Shown piece by piece: positions 1 to 8,460 of a DNA stretch of 64,000 nucleotides. The translations under genes and the position numbers were made by a program. The stretch is from Hydrogenimonas sp. SS33 (GTDB lineage Bacteria > Campylobacterota > Campylobacteria > Campylobacterales > Hydrogenimonadaceae): positions 124,001 to 188,000 of the forward strand of contig NZ_AP026369.1 of the NCBI RefSeq assembly GCF_040436365.1, in the 5' to 3' direction. Numbering within the stretch: the stretch's first letter is position 1; each line of letters starts with the position of its first letter. The notes below the pieces were generated by a model. The model was given only the letters and a program-made list of their open reading frames with translations. It did no database searches and was not told the DNA's origin.

Positions 1-723
1 GTAGAGCACCCGCGCCAGGTAGAGCCCCTGGGGAGGCGCCAGCAGCGTGGTGTGCCGGGCTTTTGCGTCGATCTGCTCTTTGATCTGCTTTTCAGTAAGC
101 TCTCCCCGCATGCAGAGGATGGCGGCGGAGACGATCATCCGCACCTGGGAGCGCAGAAAACCGTCGGCTTCCAGGTAGAGGGCGTGATAGCTTCTGAAAC
201 GCTCCACACGGGTTCTGTAGATGGTGCGCACCGTCGAGCCGGGGTCGCTCCCTTTTTTGTGGAAATAGCGGAAATCGTGTTCCCCTTCGAATAGCGAGAG
301 GGCATTTTTCAAGGCATCCGGGTCCAGGTCGGGCACGGCGAGGCAGTAGGGAAGCTCGAAGGGGGTGGGGGCGCTCTTTTTGAGCATGTAGCGGTAGATG
401 CGGCGTCTGGCGTCGTAACGGGCGTGGAAGCCGTCGGGAACGGGGGAGAGGGTTTTGAATTGGATGTGCGGGGCGAGATGGCGGTTGAGCATCGTCTTGA
501 GTTTGGTCAGGTCGTCCCAGTGCGGGGGAAGGTCGAAGTGGACTACCTGCCCTGTGGCGTGGACCCCCCGGTCGGTCCGCCCGCTTCCGACGATGGGCCC
601 GGCAATGCCCAGGCGACCCGCCGCCCGGGCAAGGGCACCGCTGACCGTTCTGGGGGTGGTCGTCTGGCTCTGGAAACCGTAAAAAGCGGTGCCGTCGTAG
701 GCGATGACCCCTTTGACGCGCAT
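1..723 (-). CDS. truA: tRNA pseudouridine(38-40) synthase TruA, 3' end cut by window edge
   Basis: Converts uridines 38-40 in the anticodon stem-loop of many tRNAs to pseudouridine. The translation starts MRVKGVIAYDGTAFYGFQSQ and carries the catalytic motif GRTDRGVHA, whose aspartate is the nucleophile of the family. About 240 codons are visible and the reading frame is still open at position 1, with YLARVLY as the last residues; that is close to the usual C-terminus, so only a few residues are probably missing. The ATG overlaps the TGA of the upstream permease gene (TGATG), indicating translational coupling at the end of a long minus-strand operon. Identification is secure; only the exact C-terminus is unseen. 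Confidence 0.93.
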   Translation of the reverse strand, partial: MRVKGVIAYDGTAFYGFQSQTTTPRTVSGALARAAGRLGIAGPIVGSGRTDRGVHATGQVVHFDLPPHWDDLTKLKTMLNRHLAPHIQFKTLSPVPDGFHARYDARRRIYRYMLKKSAPTPFELPYCLAVPDLDPDALKNALSLFEGEHDFRYFHKKGSDPGSTVRTIYRTRVERFRSYHALYLEADGFLRSQVRMIVSAAILCMRGELTEKQIKEQIDAKARHTTLLAPPQGLYLARVLY

Positions 724-1745
724 CAGAACCTCGTCTGGACCCTGCCGCGGAAGAAGAGGATGCCCACTGCGAAAAAGAGGGCGAGAAAGGTGAAAGAGCC
801 GATGGCCGAACTCTTCGCCACGGCGGAGATGACGCCGTAGTAGACGGCCGTGACCAGTAAAATGGCGAGGTAGGAGTAGTTGCGGTCGTATCTGGGGTGC
901 AGAATCCCGTAGCCCAGGGCGTAGGTGAGTGTCAGGAGCGGAAAGAGACTGACGGCGACGAAGATGATGAGGTCTTTGAGCCGTTTTCTGTCGCTCGTGG
1001 CACTGAGCCAGTATTCGGTGATGTTGCGGTAGGTGAACGGCTTGTGGGTCGAGGTGTCGAAAATCTTCATCACCTTGAAGTCGATCTGGTCGATCCGCTT
1101 CTTGGTCAGGCGGTAGGCGACGCCCTGTTCGAGCTGGAGCCCCAGTGCGCCCCCTTCGTTGATGAAGCGCCCCTTTTCCGCCAGGAGAATCTGCTCTTCG
1201 TTGGGCTGGCTGGCGTTGTAGAGGACGATATGGTGCAGGATGCCGCTCTCTTTCTCCTTGCTCTGTAAAAAGACGAGCCAGGGGCCGAACTTCTGGCCGA
1301 ACTCGCTCGCTTCGATGTTGAGGACGGCATGGACGCTCTTGTAGCTGATGAAGGATTTGATGAGCTGCTTTGTTATGGGCACCAGCGCCAGGGAGAGAAG
1401 CAGAAGCAGCAGGGTCGTCAGCAGCGTGATGGGGGTGAAGATGCGCAAAAGGCGCGACGGCGCGATGCCGAAGGAGAAGAGGACGATGTTCTCGAAATCG
1501 TTGGAGAGCTTCACCATCGTCAGCGTCAGGGCTGCGAAAAAGGTGATCGGCAGGGTGTAGAAGAGAATGGTCGGCAGAAAGTAGCCGTACATCGTCACCA
1601 TCTCCGAAAAGGTCATCTGGGTCACTTCCGTCAGTTTGGCGATGCGCACGAAGAGGATGAGCGACCCGATGGCGATGATGGGCAGGAAGATGGAGAAGAA
1701 GAGGGTGCCGAAGCTTCGCAGAAGGTAGCGCGAGGTGTTAGGCAT
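723..1745 (-). CDS. LptF/LptG-family (YjgP/YjgQ) LPS-export permease
   Basis: A 340-residue inner-membrane permease of the family that works with LptB to extract lipopolysaccharide from the inner membrane. Hydrophobic segments occur near residues 10-35, 50-80 and 95-120, followed by a soluble periplasmic region (about 120-260) and three more segments at the C-terminus, which is the LptF/G topology. The chosen start (MPNTSRYLLRSF) overlaps the stop of the prepilin peptidase gene by a few bases; a longer reading to 1964 would lie inside that gene and was not used. The same neighbour order (truA, this gene, prepilin peptidase, uppS) is known from Campylobacter. LptF and LptG cannot be told apart by eye, so no symbol is given. 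Confidence 0.85.
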   Translation of the reverse strand: MPNTSRYLLRSFGTLFFSIFLPIIAIGSLILFVRIAKLTEVTQMTFSEMVTMYGYFLPTILFYTLPITFFAALTLTMVKLSNDFENIVLFSFGIAPSRLLRIFTPITLLTTLLLLLLSLALVPITKQLIKSFISYKSVHAVLNIEASEFGQKFGPWLVFLQSKEKESGILHHIVLYNASQPNEEQILLAEKGRFINEGGALGLQLEQGVAYRLTKKRIDQIDFKVMKIFDTSTHKPFTYRNITEYWLSATSDRKRLKDLIIFVAVSLFPLLTLTYALGYGILHPRYDRNYSYLAILLVTAVYYGVISAVAKSSAIGSFTFLALFFAVGILFFRGRVQTRF

Positions 1746-2535
1746 AGAGCGAACTCCACCAGTGGAGGATCGGTTCGTCGAAGATGTAGGCGACCCAGGT
1801 CCCCATGGCGAGGAAGGGGACGAAAGGCACCATGTGGTTCCGGGCGAAAAGCGCGGGGACGATGGCCAGCAGGGCGGCGATGTAGATGGCCACCAGCACC
1901 AGCGGGAAGCCGAGCATCGCCCCCATGGTGCCGGCGATGATGATATCCGCCTCCCCCAGGGCATCTTTTTTGATGGCCAGCTTGACGAGCAGCCCCAGGG
2001 CGAAGAAGGAAGCCGCCATGACCGCGGCGTCTTCGAAACGGGTGACGAGCATGCTCTGGTAATGGTCGAAGGGGTGTGGCGAGCCCGTCGCCATATCCCA
2101 TCCGAAAAGAAACAGCGGTGTCAGAAGCGCCAGCGCCAGCGCCGTGAGGTTGAGTGAGTCGGGCACAGCGTAATATTCGAAATCGATGACCGAAAGGGCC
2201 AGCAGCAGGGCGAAGATGAGGGAGGTGACGAACCAGTCGGCGTTGAGCCCCGTCTTCAGGGCGACCGTGGCGAAGAGCAGCCCCGTCAGCAGCTCCACCG
2301 CCGGGTAGAGGGTGCTGATGGGGCTTTGGCAATAGGCGCATCTACCCCTGAGGGCGATCCACGAAAGCAGCGGGATGTTGTGCCACCACTTCAGGGCGTT
2401 GCCGCAGGCGGGGCAGTGGGAAGGGGGGAAGGCGATATTCTCCCCTTTGGGGATGCGTACGATCAGAACATTGAGAAAGGAGCCGATGGCCAGGCCGACG
2501 AAGAGGGCGAAAAGGAGGGTGAAGGCAAGGGACAT
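1738..2535 (-). CDS. Prepilin peptidase / N-methyltransferase (A24 family)
   Basis: A 265-residue polytopic membrane enzyme that cleaves the leader of type IV prepilins or pseudopilins and methylates the new N-terminus. Two CxxC pairs (CPACG near residue 40 and CAYCQ near 67) form the cytoplasmic zinc-type site of the N-terminal methyltransferase domain. The two catalytic aspartates of the A24 family are in SVIDFEYYAVPD and in GEADIIIAGTMGAM. About eight hydrophobic stretches are visible, the first at residues 1-28. The ATG overlaps the uppS stop codon (TGATG). No pilin gene lies in the window, so its substrate set (competence pseudopili or type IV pili) is unknown here. Confidence 0.9.
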   Translation of the reverse strand: MSLAFTLLFALFVGLAIGSFLNVLIVRIPKGENIAFPPSHCPACGNALKWWHNIPLLSWIALRGRCAYCQSPISTLYPAVELLTGLLFATVALKTGLNADWFVTSLIFALLLALSVIDFEYYAVPDSLNLTALALALLTPLFLFGWDMATGSPHPFDHYQSMLVTRFEDAAVMAASFFALGLLVKLAIKKDALGEADIIIAGTMGAMLGFPLVLVAIYIAALLAIVPALFARNHMVPFVPFLAMGTWVAYIFDEPILHWWSSLYA

Positions 2536-3218
2536 CAGATGCCTCCGAAACGGCGGTGGCGCCGCTTGAAACGGTCGATGATGCTCTCCAGCTCCTCAGG
2601 GGTGAAGTCGGGCCAGAGGGTCTGGGTGAAGAAGAGCTCCGCATAGGCCGACTGCCAGAGCAGGAAATTGGAGAGCCGCTGCTCCCCGCCGGTGCGAAGG
2701 AGGATGTCCACCGGTCCGAAACGGGCGCTCTCCAGTTGCGCTTCCAGAGTGTCGACGGTGACGGCCCCGCCTTTTTCGCAAAGCTGCCGCGCCGCCCGGG
2801 CGATCTCGTCCTGGGAGCCGTAGTTCAGGGCGAGGACCTGGGTCAGTTTCTCTCCGTGGCGCGTCGCCTCCCTGGTCTTTTCGATCTGCTCCCGCAGGGC
2901 GGGGGAGAAACGGCTCAGATCCCCGATGGTTTCGAACCGGGTTTCGTTTTTGATGTAGGTCGCCGTCTCCTTCTGAAGATAGTTTTTCAGAAGGCGCATC
3001 AGGAAGTCGACCTCCATTTTGGGGCGCTTCCAGTTTTCGGTACTGAAGGCGTAGAGGGTCAGCACTTCGATTTCGGGATGGCGGGAGGCGTAGGTGGTGA
3101 TGGTCCTGACCACCTCGGCACCGCGTTCGTGCCCCTTGATGCGCTTGAGGCCCCTTTCACCGGCCCAGCGGCCGTTGCCGTCCATGATAATGGCGATATG
3201 CCGTGCAATATTGCTCAT
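2535..3218 (-). CDS. uppS: Isoprenyl transferase (undecaprenyl diphosphate synthase) UppS
   Basis: Cytosolic cis-prenyltransferase that extends farnesyl diphosphate with isopentenyl units to make the C55 carrier lipid for peptidoglycan and LPS synthesis. The N-terminal motif HIAIIMDGNGRWA holds the catalytic aspartate; ALNYGSQDEI, DILLRTGGEQRLSNFLLWQ and FTQTLWPDF are the other signature blocks. At 227 residues it is the normal length. It lies 9 bases downstream of the hypothetical gene at 3228-3986 and overlaps the prepilin peptidase start, so it belongs to the same minus-strand operon. Confidence 0.96.
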   Translation of the reverse strand: MSNIARHIAIIMDGNGRWAGERGLKRIKGHERGAEVVRTITTYASRHPEIEVLTLYAFSTENWKRPKMEVDFLMRLLKNYLQKETATYIKNETRFETIGDLSRFSPALREQIEKTREATRHGEKLTQVLALNYGSQDEIARAARQLCEKGGAVTVDTLEAQLESARFGPVDILLRTGGEQRLSNFLLWQSAYAELFFTQTLWPDFTPEELESIIDRFKRRHRRFGGI

Positions 3219-3227
3219 GAGGTGTGG

Positions 3228-3986
3228 TTATCCTTTGATATCGAGCAGCGTCGTGCTCGATGCGTCCCAAAAGGGTGCGATGTCGCTCTTGTTCAACCCT
3301 ATCTCCACCCGGTCGAATCCTTCCAGCTCTTTTGCGTGCCGCTCGAGCAGTGCCACGCTCTTGGGATAGAAGAGCGAGAGGGTCAGGTGCCGCTTTCCGC
3401 CCCCCTGGGAAATTCGCCCCTCCACGGGGCCGATGTTGTTCATAGCTGCATAAAATTCTACACTTTTTTGGTTTAAATCCCCCTCCCGCTTGCGCCGGCG
3501 CATCTGCAGCAGCGCTCTTCTGCCCTCCTTTTCTACCGGGATGGTCACCACACCATGATGGAGTGATAGCAGCAGCTGCGTGAGGTTTTGAAACTGCTCC
3601 TTCGAAGTCGCGGCGGAGAGGGCGTGCAGAAGATGCTCTTTCAGCGATGCCGACGGATGCTCCTTCTTGGCAAAGGTTTTCAGAAGCCCTTCGTCGAAGA
3701 GGTTTTGGAAAGATTTTTGAAGCAGGAGCGGCTTGGGATGGGGGTGGTGGAGCTGGATGATCCCCTCTTTCGTCTGCGCCATGTCGACCCAGTAGGCCCG
3801 CCCGGGAAGCAGGGGCGTTTCGCTTTTGGTGGTGAAGGTGTGCTGCCCCATGCGAATCAGAAAGCGGCCCTGGGCCTCCTTGTCGAGCACCTCTATGCCG
3901 GTCTGAAGTATGGCGTTGATTTCGATGGCGGCCATTCGGGAGAGAACGGCCTGGGCCGCTTTGACGGGGGTCAGGGCATAGATCAT
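3228..3986 (-). CDS. Conserved hypothetical protein with a FliK-like C-terminal region
   Basis: 252 residues with no signal peptide or membrane segment. I do not recognise it firmly. Its position between coaBC and uppS matches an uncharacterised gene in Campylobacter genomes. Residues about 165-245 read like the C-terminal core of flagellar hook-length control proteins: NNIGPVEGRISQGGGKRHLT followed by LSLFYPKSVALLERHAKEL, similar to the FliK pattern of a glycine-proline-valine-E-x-R strand, a second strand ending in a hydrophobic run, and a helix of Leu/Ala/Arg. The N-terminal part (AIEINAILQTGIEVLD, GRFLIRMGQHTFT) also resembles the strand-rich middle of some FliK-like proteins. It overlaps coaBC by 4 bases (ATGA). 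FliK-like is an inference from pattern only. Confidence 0.75.
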   Translation of the reverse strand: MIYALTPVKAAQAVLSRMAAIEINAILQTGIEVLDKEAQGRFLIRMGQHTFTTKSETPLLPGRAYWVDMAQTKEGIIQLHHPHPKPLLLQKSFQNLFDEGLLKTFAKKEHPSASLKEHLLHALSAATSKEQFQNLTQLLLSLHHGVVTIPVEKEGRRALLQMRRRKREGDLNQKSVEFYAAMNNIGPVEGRISQGGGKRHLTLSLFYPKSVALLERHAKELEGFDRVEIGLNKSDIAPFWDASSTTLLDIKG

Positions 3987-5248
3987 AGGGTTTCGAGCAG
4001 ATCCAGCAGGGCGAAGGCGACCGCCGTTTTGCCGGCGAGGGGGATCTCCGCCGTCTCCTCCGGCGTGACGAGGGTGACGGCGTTGGTGTCGGAACCGAAA
4101 CTGCCGGCATCTTTGAGCACATTGAGCGCCACGGCATCCACCTTTTTCCTCTCCAGGAGTTTTCGGGCGGAATCCAGGGCCGACGAGGCGTCCATTTCGG
4201 CTTTGAAGGCCAGGGTTTTAACCCCGCTTCGATCCAGCGACATCAGGATGTCGGGGTTTTGTACCAGCTCCAGTGTCCACCGCTCGCCCAGCTGCTCCTT
4301 TTTGAGCTTGCCGCTCTGGGGATAGGCGGGGCGGTAGTCGCTCACCGCCGCCGCCATGAAGAGCCAGGGGGTTTTTTGCACCAGTTCGGGTTGGTTGCTT
4401 TCGGAGTGAAAGTCCGGTTTGACGAGGATCCCTTTTTTCGCCGTCTTCAGGGCCTCCTGGGTATATGTGAGCATCTCCTCGGCACTTTGGACCTCGATGA
4501 CATGGACCGGCGGTATCTCGGAAGGGGGTCGGGTCGCAACGAGGCAGACATCGGCGCCGGCGGCGTAGAGGGCGGTGGCGAGGGCTTCGGCCATCTTGCC
4601 GCTGGAGAAGTTGGAGAGGTAGCGCACCTCGTCGATCTTCTCGACGGTCCCGCCTCCTGTGACGACGACGCGGCGGTTGTACCAGTACTCTTTTTGCAGG
4701 AGATGTTTCAGCGATGCGGCGAAGATTGTTTCCGGCTCCGCCAGCGCCCCTTTGCCCACCGTGTTGCAGGCCAGCAGTTTCGTCTGTGGCTCGACCAGTT
4801 CGACACGGTTGAGTGCCAGCCGTTTCATGTTGGCGACGGTGACGGGGTTTTCGACCATGCGGGTGTTGGCCGCGGGGGCGGCGAGGATGGGCCCCTCGTA
4901 GGCCAGGACGGCCTGCAGCAGCAGGTTGTCGGCGATGCCGGAGGCCATTTTGTTGAGGGTGTTGGCCGTGGCGGGGGCGATGACGAAAAGGTCCGCCCAC
5001 TCCCCCAGCCCGATGTGGTTGATCTCATCGGCCCAGCTTTCGGTACTTTCGTGCAGGACCCGGTTGGCGCTGAGGGCTTCGAAGGTCAACGGCGAGACGA
5101 ACCGTTTGGCCGATTCGGTCATGACCACGCGCACCTCGGCACCCGCCTTCACATAGAGGCGCACCAGGTCGCATGCCTTGTAGGCGGCAATGCTACCGGT
5201 GACCCCCACCAGAACCTTTTTCCCCTCCAGCCGTACCTGTGTCAGCAT
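3983..5248 (-). CDS. coaBC: Bifunctional phosphopantothenoylcysteine decarboxylase / phosphopantothenate-cysteine ligase (CoaBC, Dfp)
   Basis: Carries out two consecutive steps of coenzyme A synthesis: ligation of cysteine to 4'-phosphopantothenate and decarboxylation to 4'-phosphopantetheine. The N-terminal flavoprotein half has GVTGSIAAYKACDLVRL, the active-site histidine in NHIGLGEWAD, the FMN-binding APATANTLNKMASGIADN block and a cysteine-containing substrate flap (LLACNTVGKGALAEPET). The C-terminal ligase half begins near residue 193 with VVVTGGGTVEKIDEVRYLSN and SSGKMAEALA. 421 residues is the usual size for the fused enzyme. It directly follows glmU and overlaps the next gene. coaD lies in a different operon at 33.4 kb. 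Confidence 0.95.
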   Translation of the reverse strand: MLTQVRLEGKKVLVGVTGSIAAYKACDLVRLYVKAGAEVRVVMTESAKRFVSPLTFEALSANRVLHESTESWADEINHIGLGEWADLFVIAPATANTLNKMASGIADNLLLQAVLAYEGPILAAPAANTRMVENPVTVANMKRLALNRVELVEPQTKLLACNTVGKGALAEPETIFAASLKHLLQKEYWYNRRVVVTGGGTVEKIDEVRYLSNFSSGKMAEALATALYAAGADVCLVATRPPSEIPPVHVIEVQSAEEMLTYTQEALKTAKKGILVKPDFHSESNQPELVQKTPWLFMAAAVSDYRPAYPQSGKLKKEQLGERWTLELVQNPDILMSLDRSGVKTLAFKAEMDASSALDSARKLLERKKVDAVALNVLKDAGSFGSDTNAVTLVTPEETAEIPLAGKTAVAFALLDLLETL

Positions 5249-6544
5249 CTACTTTTTCGTTCCGAAAAACTTGTGGAAGAAGCCCTTGACCGTTTTCTGG
5301 GGCGTGCGGGAGATGGCCAGCGCGTCACTCTCCACATCCCGCGTGACCGTGGTTCCGGCGGCGATCATCACATTGTCCTCGACGGTGACGGGGGCGACGA
5401 GCTGGGTGTCCGAGCCGATGAAGACGTTTTTGCCGATTTTGGTCTTGTATTTGCCCTTGCCGTCATAGTTGCAGGTGATGGTGCCCGCCCCCACGTTGGT
5501 GCCTTCGTCGATCTCCGCATCGCCCAGGTAGCTCAGGTGCCCCGCCTTGACCCCTTTGAGGTGCGATTTTTTCACCTCGACGAAGTTGCCGATGTGGGTA
5601 TCTTCGAGGATCGTGCCGGGGCGGATGCGCGCCATGGGGCCGACGCCGGAGTTTTTGATGTCGGCATCCTCGATGACGCTGTGGGCACGGATATGGCTTT
5701 CGGTGATGACGCTCTCCCCGTGGATCGTTGCGCCGTTTTCGAGGGTGCATTCGCCGAAGAAGCGTGCCCGGCTGTCGATGTAGATGGTTTTGGGCAGGTG
5801 CATCGTCACGCCTGCGCGCATCCACTTTTCGCGGATGCGGTCCTGCATCAGCTCTTCGGCGTGGGCCAGGTCGTAGCGGGAGTTGACCCCCTTGAACGCC
5901 TCCTCCTCGACCCAGACGGGCACGATGTGGCGCCCCTCGTCGCGGGCCATTTTGATGATATCGGTCAGGTAGTACTCCGCCTGGGCGTTGTCGTTGGAAA
6001 GGAGCGGAAGGTAGCGGTCGAGCACCTCCTTTTTGAAGACGTAGACGCCGGCGTTGACCGTCTTGATCGCTTTCTGCCCAGGGGTGCAGTCCTTCTCCTC
6101 CACGATCGCCCGGACCTCCCCGTTTTCCACGACGACACGGCCGTAACCGGAGGGGTCGGGAAGGTCGAAGACGCTCATGACGATGTCGGCCTCTTTCGAG
6201 ACGAGAGGCTCGAGCGATTCGGCCGTAACCAGGGGCATGTCCCCGTTGAGCACCAGCACCCTGTCGTGGCGTGTCGGGATCTCCATGACGGCACCGCCGG
6301 TCCCGGGGTAGTTGGCATGGTCCTGAAGTTTGTAGCCAAGTCCCGGAAATTCGGCTTCCAGCGCTTCACGGATCCGGTCGGCCTGGTGGTAGAGGACGAC
6401 GGTGATGTCGTCGCTGAGGGCCTTTGCCGCTTCGATCACATAGAAGAGCATGGGCCTGCCGCTGATGGTGTGCAGGACTTTGGGAAGCTGCGATTTCATG
6501 CGCGTCCCCTGGCCTGCGGCGAGTACGATAACGGAGAGAGACAT
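5249..6544 (-). CDS. glmU: Bifunctional N-acetylglucosamine-1-phosphate uridyltransferase / glucosamine-1-phosphate acetyltransferase GlmU
   Basis: Makes UDP-N-acetylglucosamine for peptidoglycan and LPS. The N-terminal Rossmann-like domain opens with [18 protein letters not shown], the nucleotide-binding signature of pyrophosphorylases; VLNGDMPLV is the metal-binding aspartate region. From about residue 245 the sequence becomes a left-handed beta-helix with hexapeptide repeats, including [12 protein letters not shown] and [14 protein letters not shown], the acetyltransferase active-site region. 431 residues is normal. It is the first gene of the minus-strand run that continues to truA, and is divergent from the stator genes across a 270-base AT-rich gap. 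Confidence 0.96.
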   Translation of the reverse strand: MSLSVIVLAAGQGTRMKSQLPKVLHTISGRPMLFYVIEAAKALSDDITVVLYHQADRIREALEAEFPGLGYKLQDHANYPGTGGAVMEIPTRHDRVLVLNGDMPLVTAESLEPLVSKEADIVMSVFDLPDPSGYGRVVVENGEVRAIVEEKDCTPGQKAIKTVNAGVYVFKKEVLDRYLPLLSNDNAQAEYYLTDIIKMARDEGRHIVPVWVEEEAFKGVNSRYDLAHAEELMQDRIREKWMRAGVTMHLPKTIYIDSRARFFGECTLENGATIHGESVITESHIRAHSVIEDADIKNSGVGPMARIRPGTILEDTHIGNFVEVKKSHLKGVKAGHLSYLGDAEIDEGTNVGAGTITCNYDGKGKYKTKIGKNVFIGSDTQLVAPVTVEDNVMIAAGTTVTRDVESDALAISRTPQKTVKGFFHKFFGTKK

Positions 6545-6814
6545 ATACTATTCCTTCAGAACCGGTGACTCTGTCAAAACACCGAAATTTAGGTGATTTT
6601 AACGCAATAAAGTTTAAAATGGACCAAAATTAACGACGGTTTGTCACGGTTTATCATTTGGATTTTTTGCCGATTTAGTCTGGAGTGATTACAAAGAAGA
6701 ACGAAAATTGCTTCGAAATCGTAAGCCGTGAATTTTTTGGATGTGTCTTCTGTTTTTCACAGGGTTTGACCCACGGTTTTTTCATAACAACGAAACAAAA
6801 AGGCAGGTGTGTCG
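6545..6814. other. AT-rich divergent intergenic region between glmU and motA
   Basis: About 270 bases, clearly more AT-rich than the genes around it. It must hold the promoters of both the glmU-truA run and the stator genes. Several AT-rich -10-like strings are present (for example GTTTAAAATGG near 6611), but I cannot pair any with a convincing -35, and I see no GG-N10-GC sigma-54 signature. An AGGCAGG Shine-Dalgarno at 6801-6807 serves motA. Confidence 0.5.
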
Positions 6815-7579
6815 ATGGACTTAGGTAGTGTCATCGGGTTGGTTCTGATTCTCGGTCTCCTTTTCGGTTCGATGGCGATGGGTGTGGGGATTGGCGCCTA
6901 TATCGATATTCCGTCGGTACTGATCGTTATAGGCGGTTCCATCGGGGCGTTGCTGGTCGCCTTCAAGATGGAGCAGATGAAGAACTTCGTCAAGATCTTC
7001 ATGATCGCCATCAAACCGCCCCAGGAAAATGTGCCCGAGCTGATCAAGAAGCTGGTCGACTACTCGACCCAGGCGCGGCGCGACGGAATCCTTTCCCTGG
7101 AAGCGGCGGCCAACAACGAAGAGAACGAATTTTTGAAAAAGGGCCTCTCCATGGCGGTGGACGGCAACGAGCCCGACACGATCCGCGAACTGCTGGAGAT
7201 CGAAATGGAGCAGACCAGCGAACGCCACAAGGGCAATTCCGCCATCTTCAGCCAGTGGGCCGGCCTGGCGGGGGCGATGGGGATGATCGGGACCCTGATC
7301 GGTCTGGTCGCGATGCTTTTGAACATGTCCGACCCGAGCGCCATCGGCCCCTCCATGGCGGTGGCGTTGCTGACGACGATGTACGGTGCGATGATCGGCA
7401 ACATCTTCGGAAACCCCATCGCCAACATCCTCAATATCCGGGATGCCGACGAACTTCTGGTGAAGACGATCATTCTGGAAGGGATCATGTCGATCCAGGC
7501 CGGCGACAACCCCAGAACGCTGGAGGCGAAACTCCTCTCGTTCCTGCCGCCCAACGAGCGCGTGAGCCAGTTCGAGTAG
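6815..7579 (+). CDS. motA: Flagellar stator protein of MotA family, PomA-like
   Basis: Four-helix inner-membrane subunit of the ion-driven stator that turns the flagellar rotor. Hydrophobic segments lie at about 5-25, 30-50, 150-172 and 180-205; the AMGMIGTLIGLVAMLLNM and SMAVALLTTMYGAMIGN segments are the signature third and fourth helices. The cytoplasmic loop carries the charged residues that contact FliG. The sequence follows Vibrio PomA closely from memory (MDLGSVIGLV, VDGNEPDTIRELL, QAGDNPRTLEAKL), suggesting a sodium-type stator. I use the ATG at 6815 rather than the GTG at 6809 because AGGCAGG at 6801 is then 7 bases away. 254 residues. The next gene is its partner, 9 bases downstream. 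Confidence 0.92.
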   Translation: MDLGSVIGLVLILGLLFGSMAMGVGIGAYIDIPSVLIVIGGSIGALLVAFKMEQMKNFVKIFMIAIKPPQENVPELIKKLVDYSTQARRDGILSLEAAANNEENEFLKKGLSMAVDGNEPDTIRELLEIEMEQTSERHKGNSAIFSQWAGLAGAMGMIGTLIGLVAMLLNMSDPSAIGPSMAVALLTTMYGAMIGNIFGNPIANILNIRDADELLVKTIILEGIMSIQAGDNPRTLEAKLLSFLPPNERVSQFE

Positions 7580-7588
7580 GTCTGAGAG

Positions 7589-8422
7589 ATGGCAAAACAG
7601 AAGTGTCCCGAATGTCCCGAATGTATGCCCGAATGGCTGGCGGCTTTCGGCGACCTGATGAGCCTGCTGCTCTGCTTCTTCGTGCTTCTGCTTTCGATGT
7701 CCACGATGGACGCCAAAAAACTGGAAGAGGCGATCGGCTCCCTGGCGGGGGCTTTGAGCGTTCTGGAGGGCGGAGAGCGTTCGGAACTGCAGGAGCGGCG
7801 AATCGAGAGCGGGACCGGCGGAGGTTCCGCCGCCACATCGCCGACGGAGGTGGAGACTTCCCAGCAGGCCCAGTCGAAGATGGCCAGGCAGATCAACAAA
7901 ATCTGGATGCAGATGGTTTCGCTCAAAAACGAGATGAACGAGATCATCGTCAGCCAGGGGGCGACCCCCGTGGCGCTGGAGGAAGCGGAGAAGGGTTTTA
8001 TGCTCCGTCTCCCGGCGGAACTCCTTTTCAAACCGGGTGAAGCGACCATAGACAATATGGATGCTCTGCTTTTCCTGAAACGGATCGCCATGATCATCGA
8101 CCGTCTCCCCAACTCACTGCAGGTGGCTGTCCGGGGCCATACCGACGACCGGCCGCCGGGACCCCACAGCCCCTTCAGAGACAACTGGGAACTCTCCGCC
8201 GCGAGGGCGGTGTCGGTGGTGAAAGTCCTTATCAAAGACGGCGTCAACCCCAAGCGCCTCTCCGCCTGCGGCAATGCCCAGTTCAAACCCATCGCCACCA
8301 ACGCCACCCCGGAAGGACGTGCGAAGAACCGGCGGGTGGAGCTCTTTTTCTACTCCAACGAACCGGAACTGGAAGGCAAAGCGCGCAAATCGATTCTCGA
8401 CGCCGGTATGAAACCCGAGTGA
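7589..8422 (+). CDS. motB: Flagellar stator protein of MotB family, PomB-like
   Basis: Single-pass inner-membrane stator subunit with a peptidoglycan-binding OmpA-like domain. The N-terminus has the cysteine cluster CPECPECMPEW, then the pore helix with the ion-binding aspartate in FGDLMSLLLCFFVLLLSMST. This string closely matches the Vibrio PomB helix that I remember and differs from the usual Campylobacter MotB. The plug and linker region (60-130) is rich in Ser, Glu and Gln. The OmpA-like domain (about 135-265) shows VAVRGHTDDRPPG, NWELSAARAVSVV and GRAKNRRVELFF. 277 residues. Paired with the PomA-like gene immediately upstream; the ion used is an inference. Confidence 0.92.
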   Translation: MAKQKCPECPECMPEWLAAFGDLMSLLLCFFVLLLSMSTMDAKKLEEAIGSLAGALSVLEGGERSELQERRIESGTGGGSAATSPTEVETSQQAQSKMARQINKIWMQMVSLKNEMNEIIVSQGATPVALEEAEKGFMLRLPAELLFKPGEATIDNMDALLFLKRIAMIIDRLPNSLQVAVRGHTDDRPPGPHSPFRDNWELSAARAVSVVKVLIKDGVNPKRLSACGNAQFKPIATNATPEGRAKNRRVELFFYSNEPELEGKARKSILDAGMKPE

Positions 8423-8445
8423 TCCGGCTGTCAGTGACAATTGGC

Positions 8446-8460
8446 TAAAATAGCGCCATG
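8446..8460 (+). promoter_or_regulatory. Possible -10 element giving a leaderless fliP transcript
   Basis: GGCTAAAAT places a TAAAAT hexamer at 8446-8451, only six bases before the fliP ATG at 8458. No Shine-Dalgarno precedes that ATG. If the hexamer is a real -10, transcription would begin at about the A of the start codon. No good -35 is visible. Confidence 0.35.

Noticed and set aside
4259-6568. 769-codon open frame on the plus strand opposite coaBC and glmU
   Set aside because: Its translation is rich in Gly, Asp, Val and His with no domain; it is the antisense shadow of two well-identified genes in GC-rich DNA.
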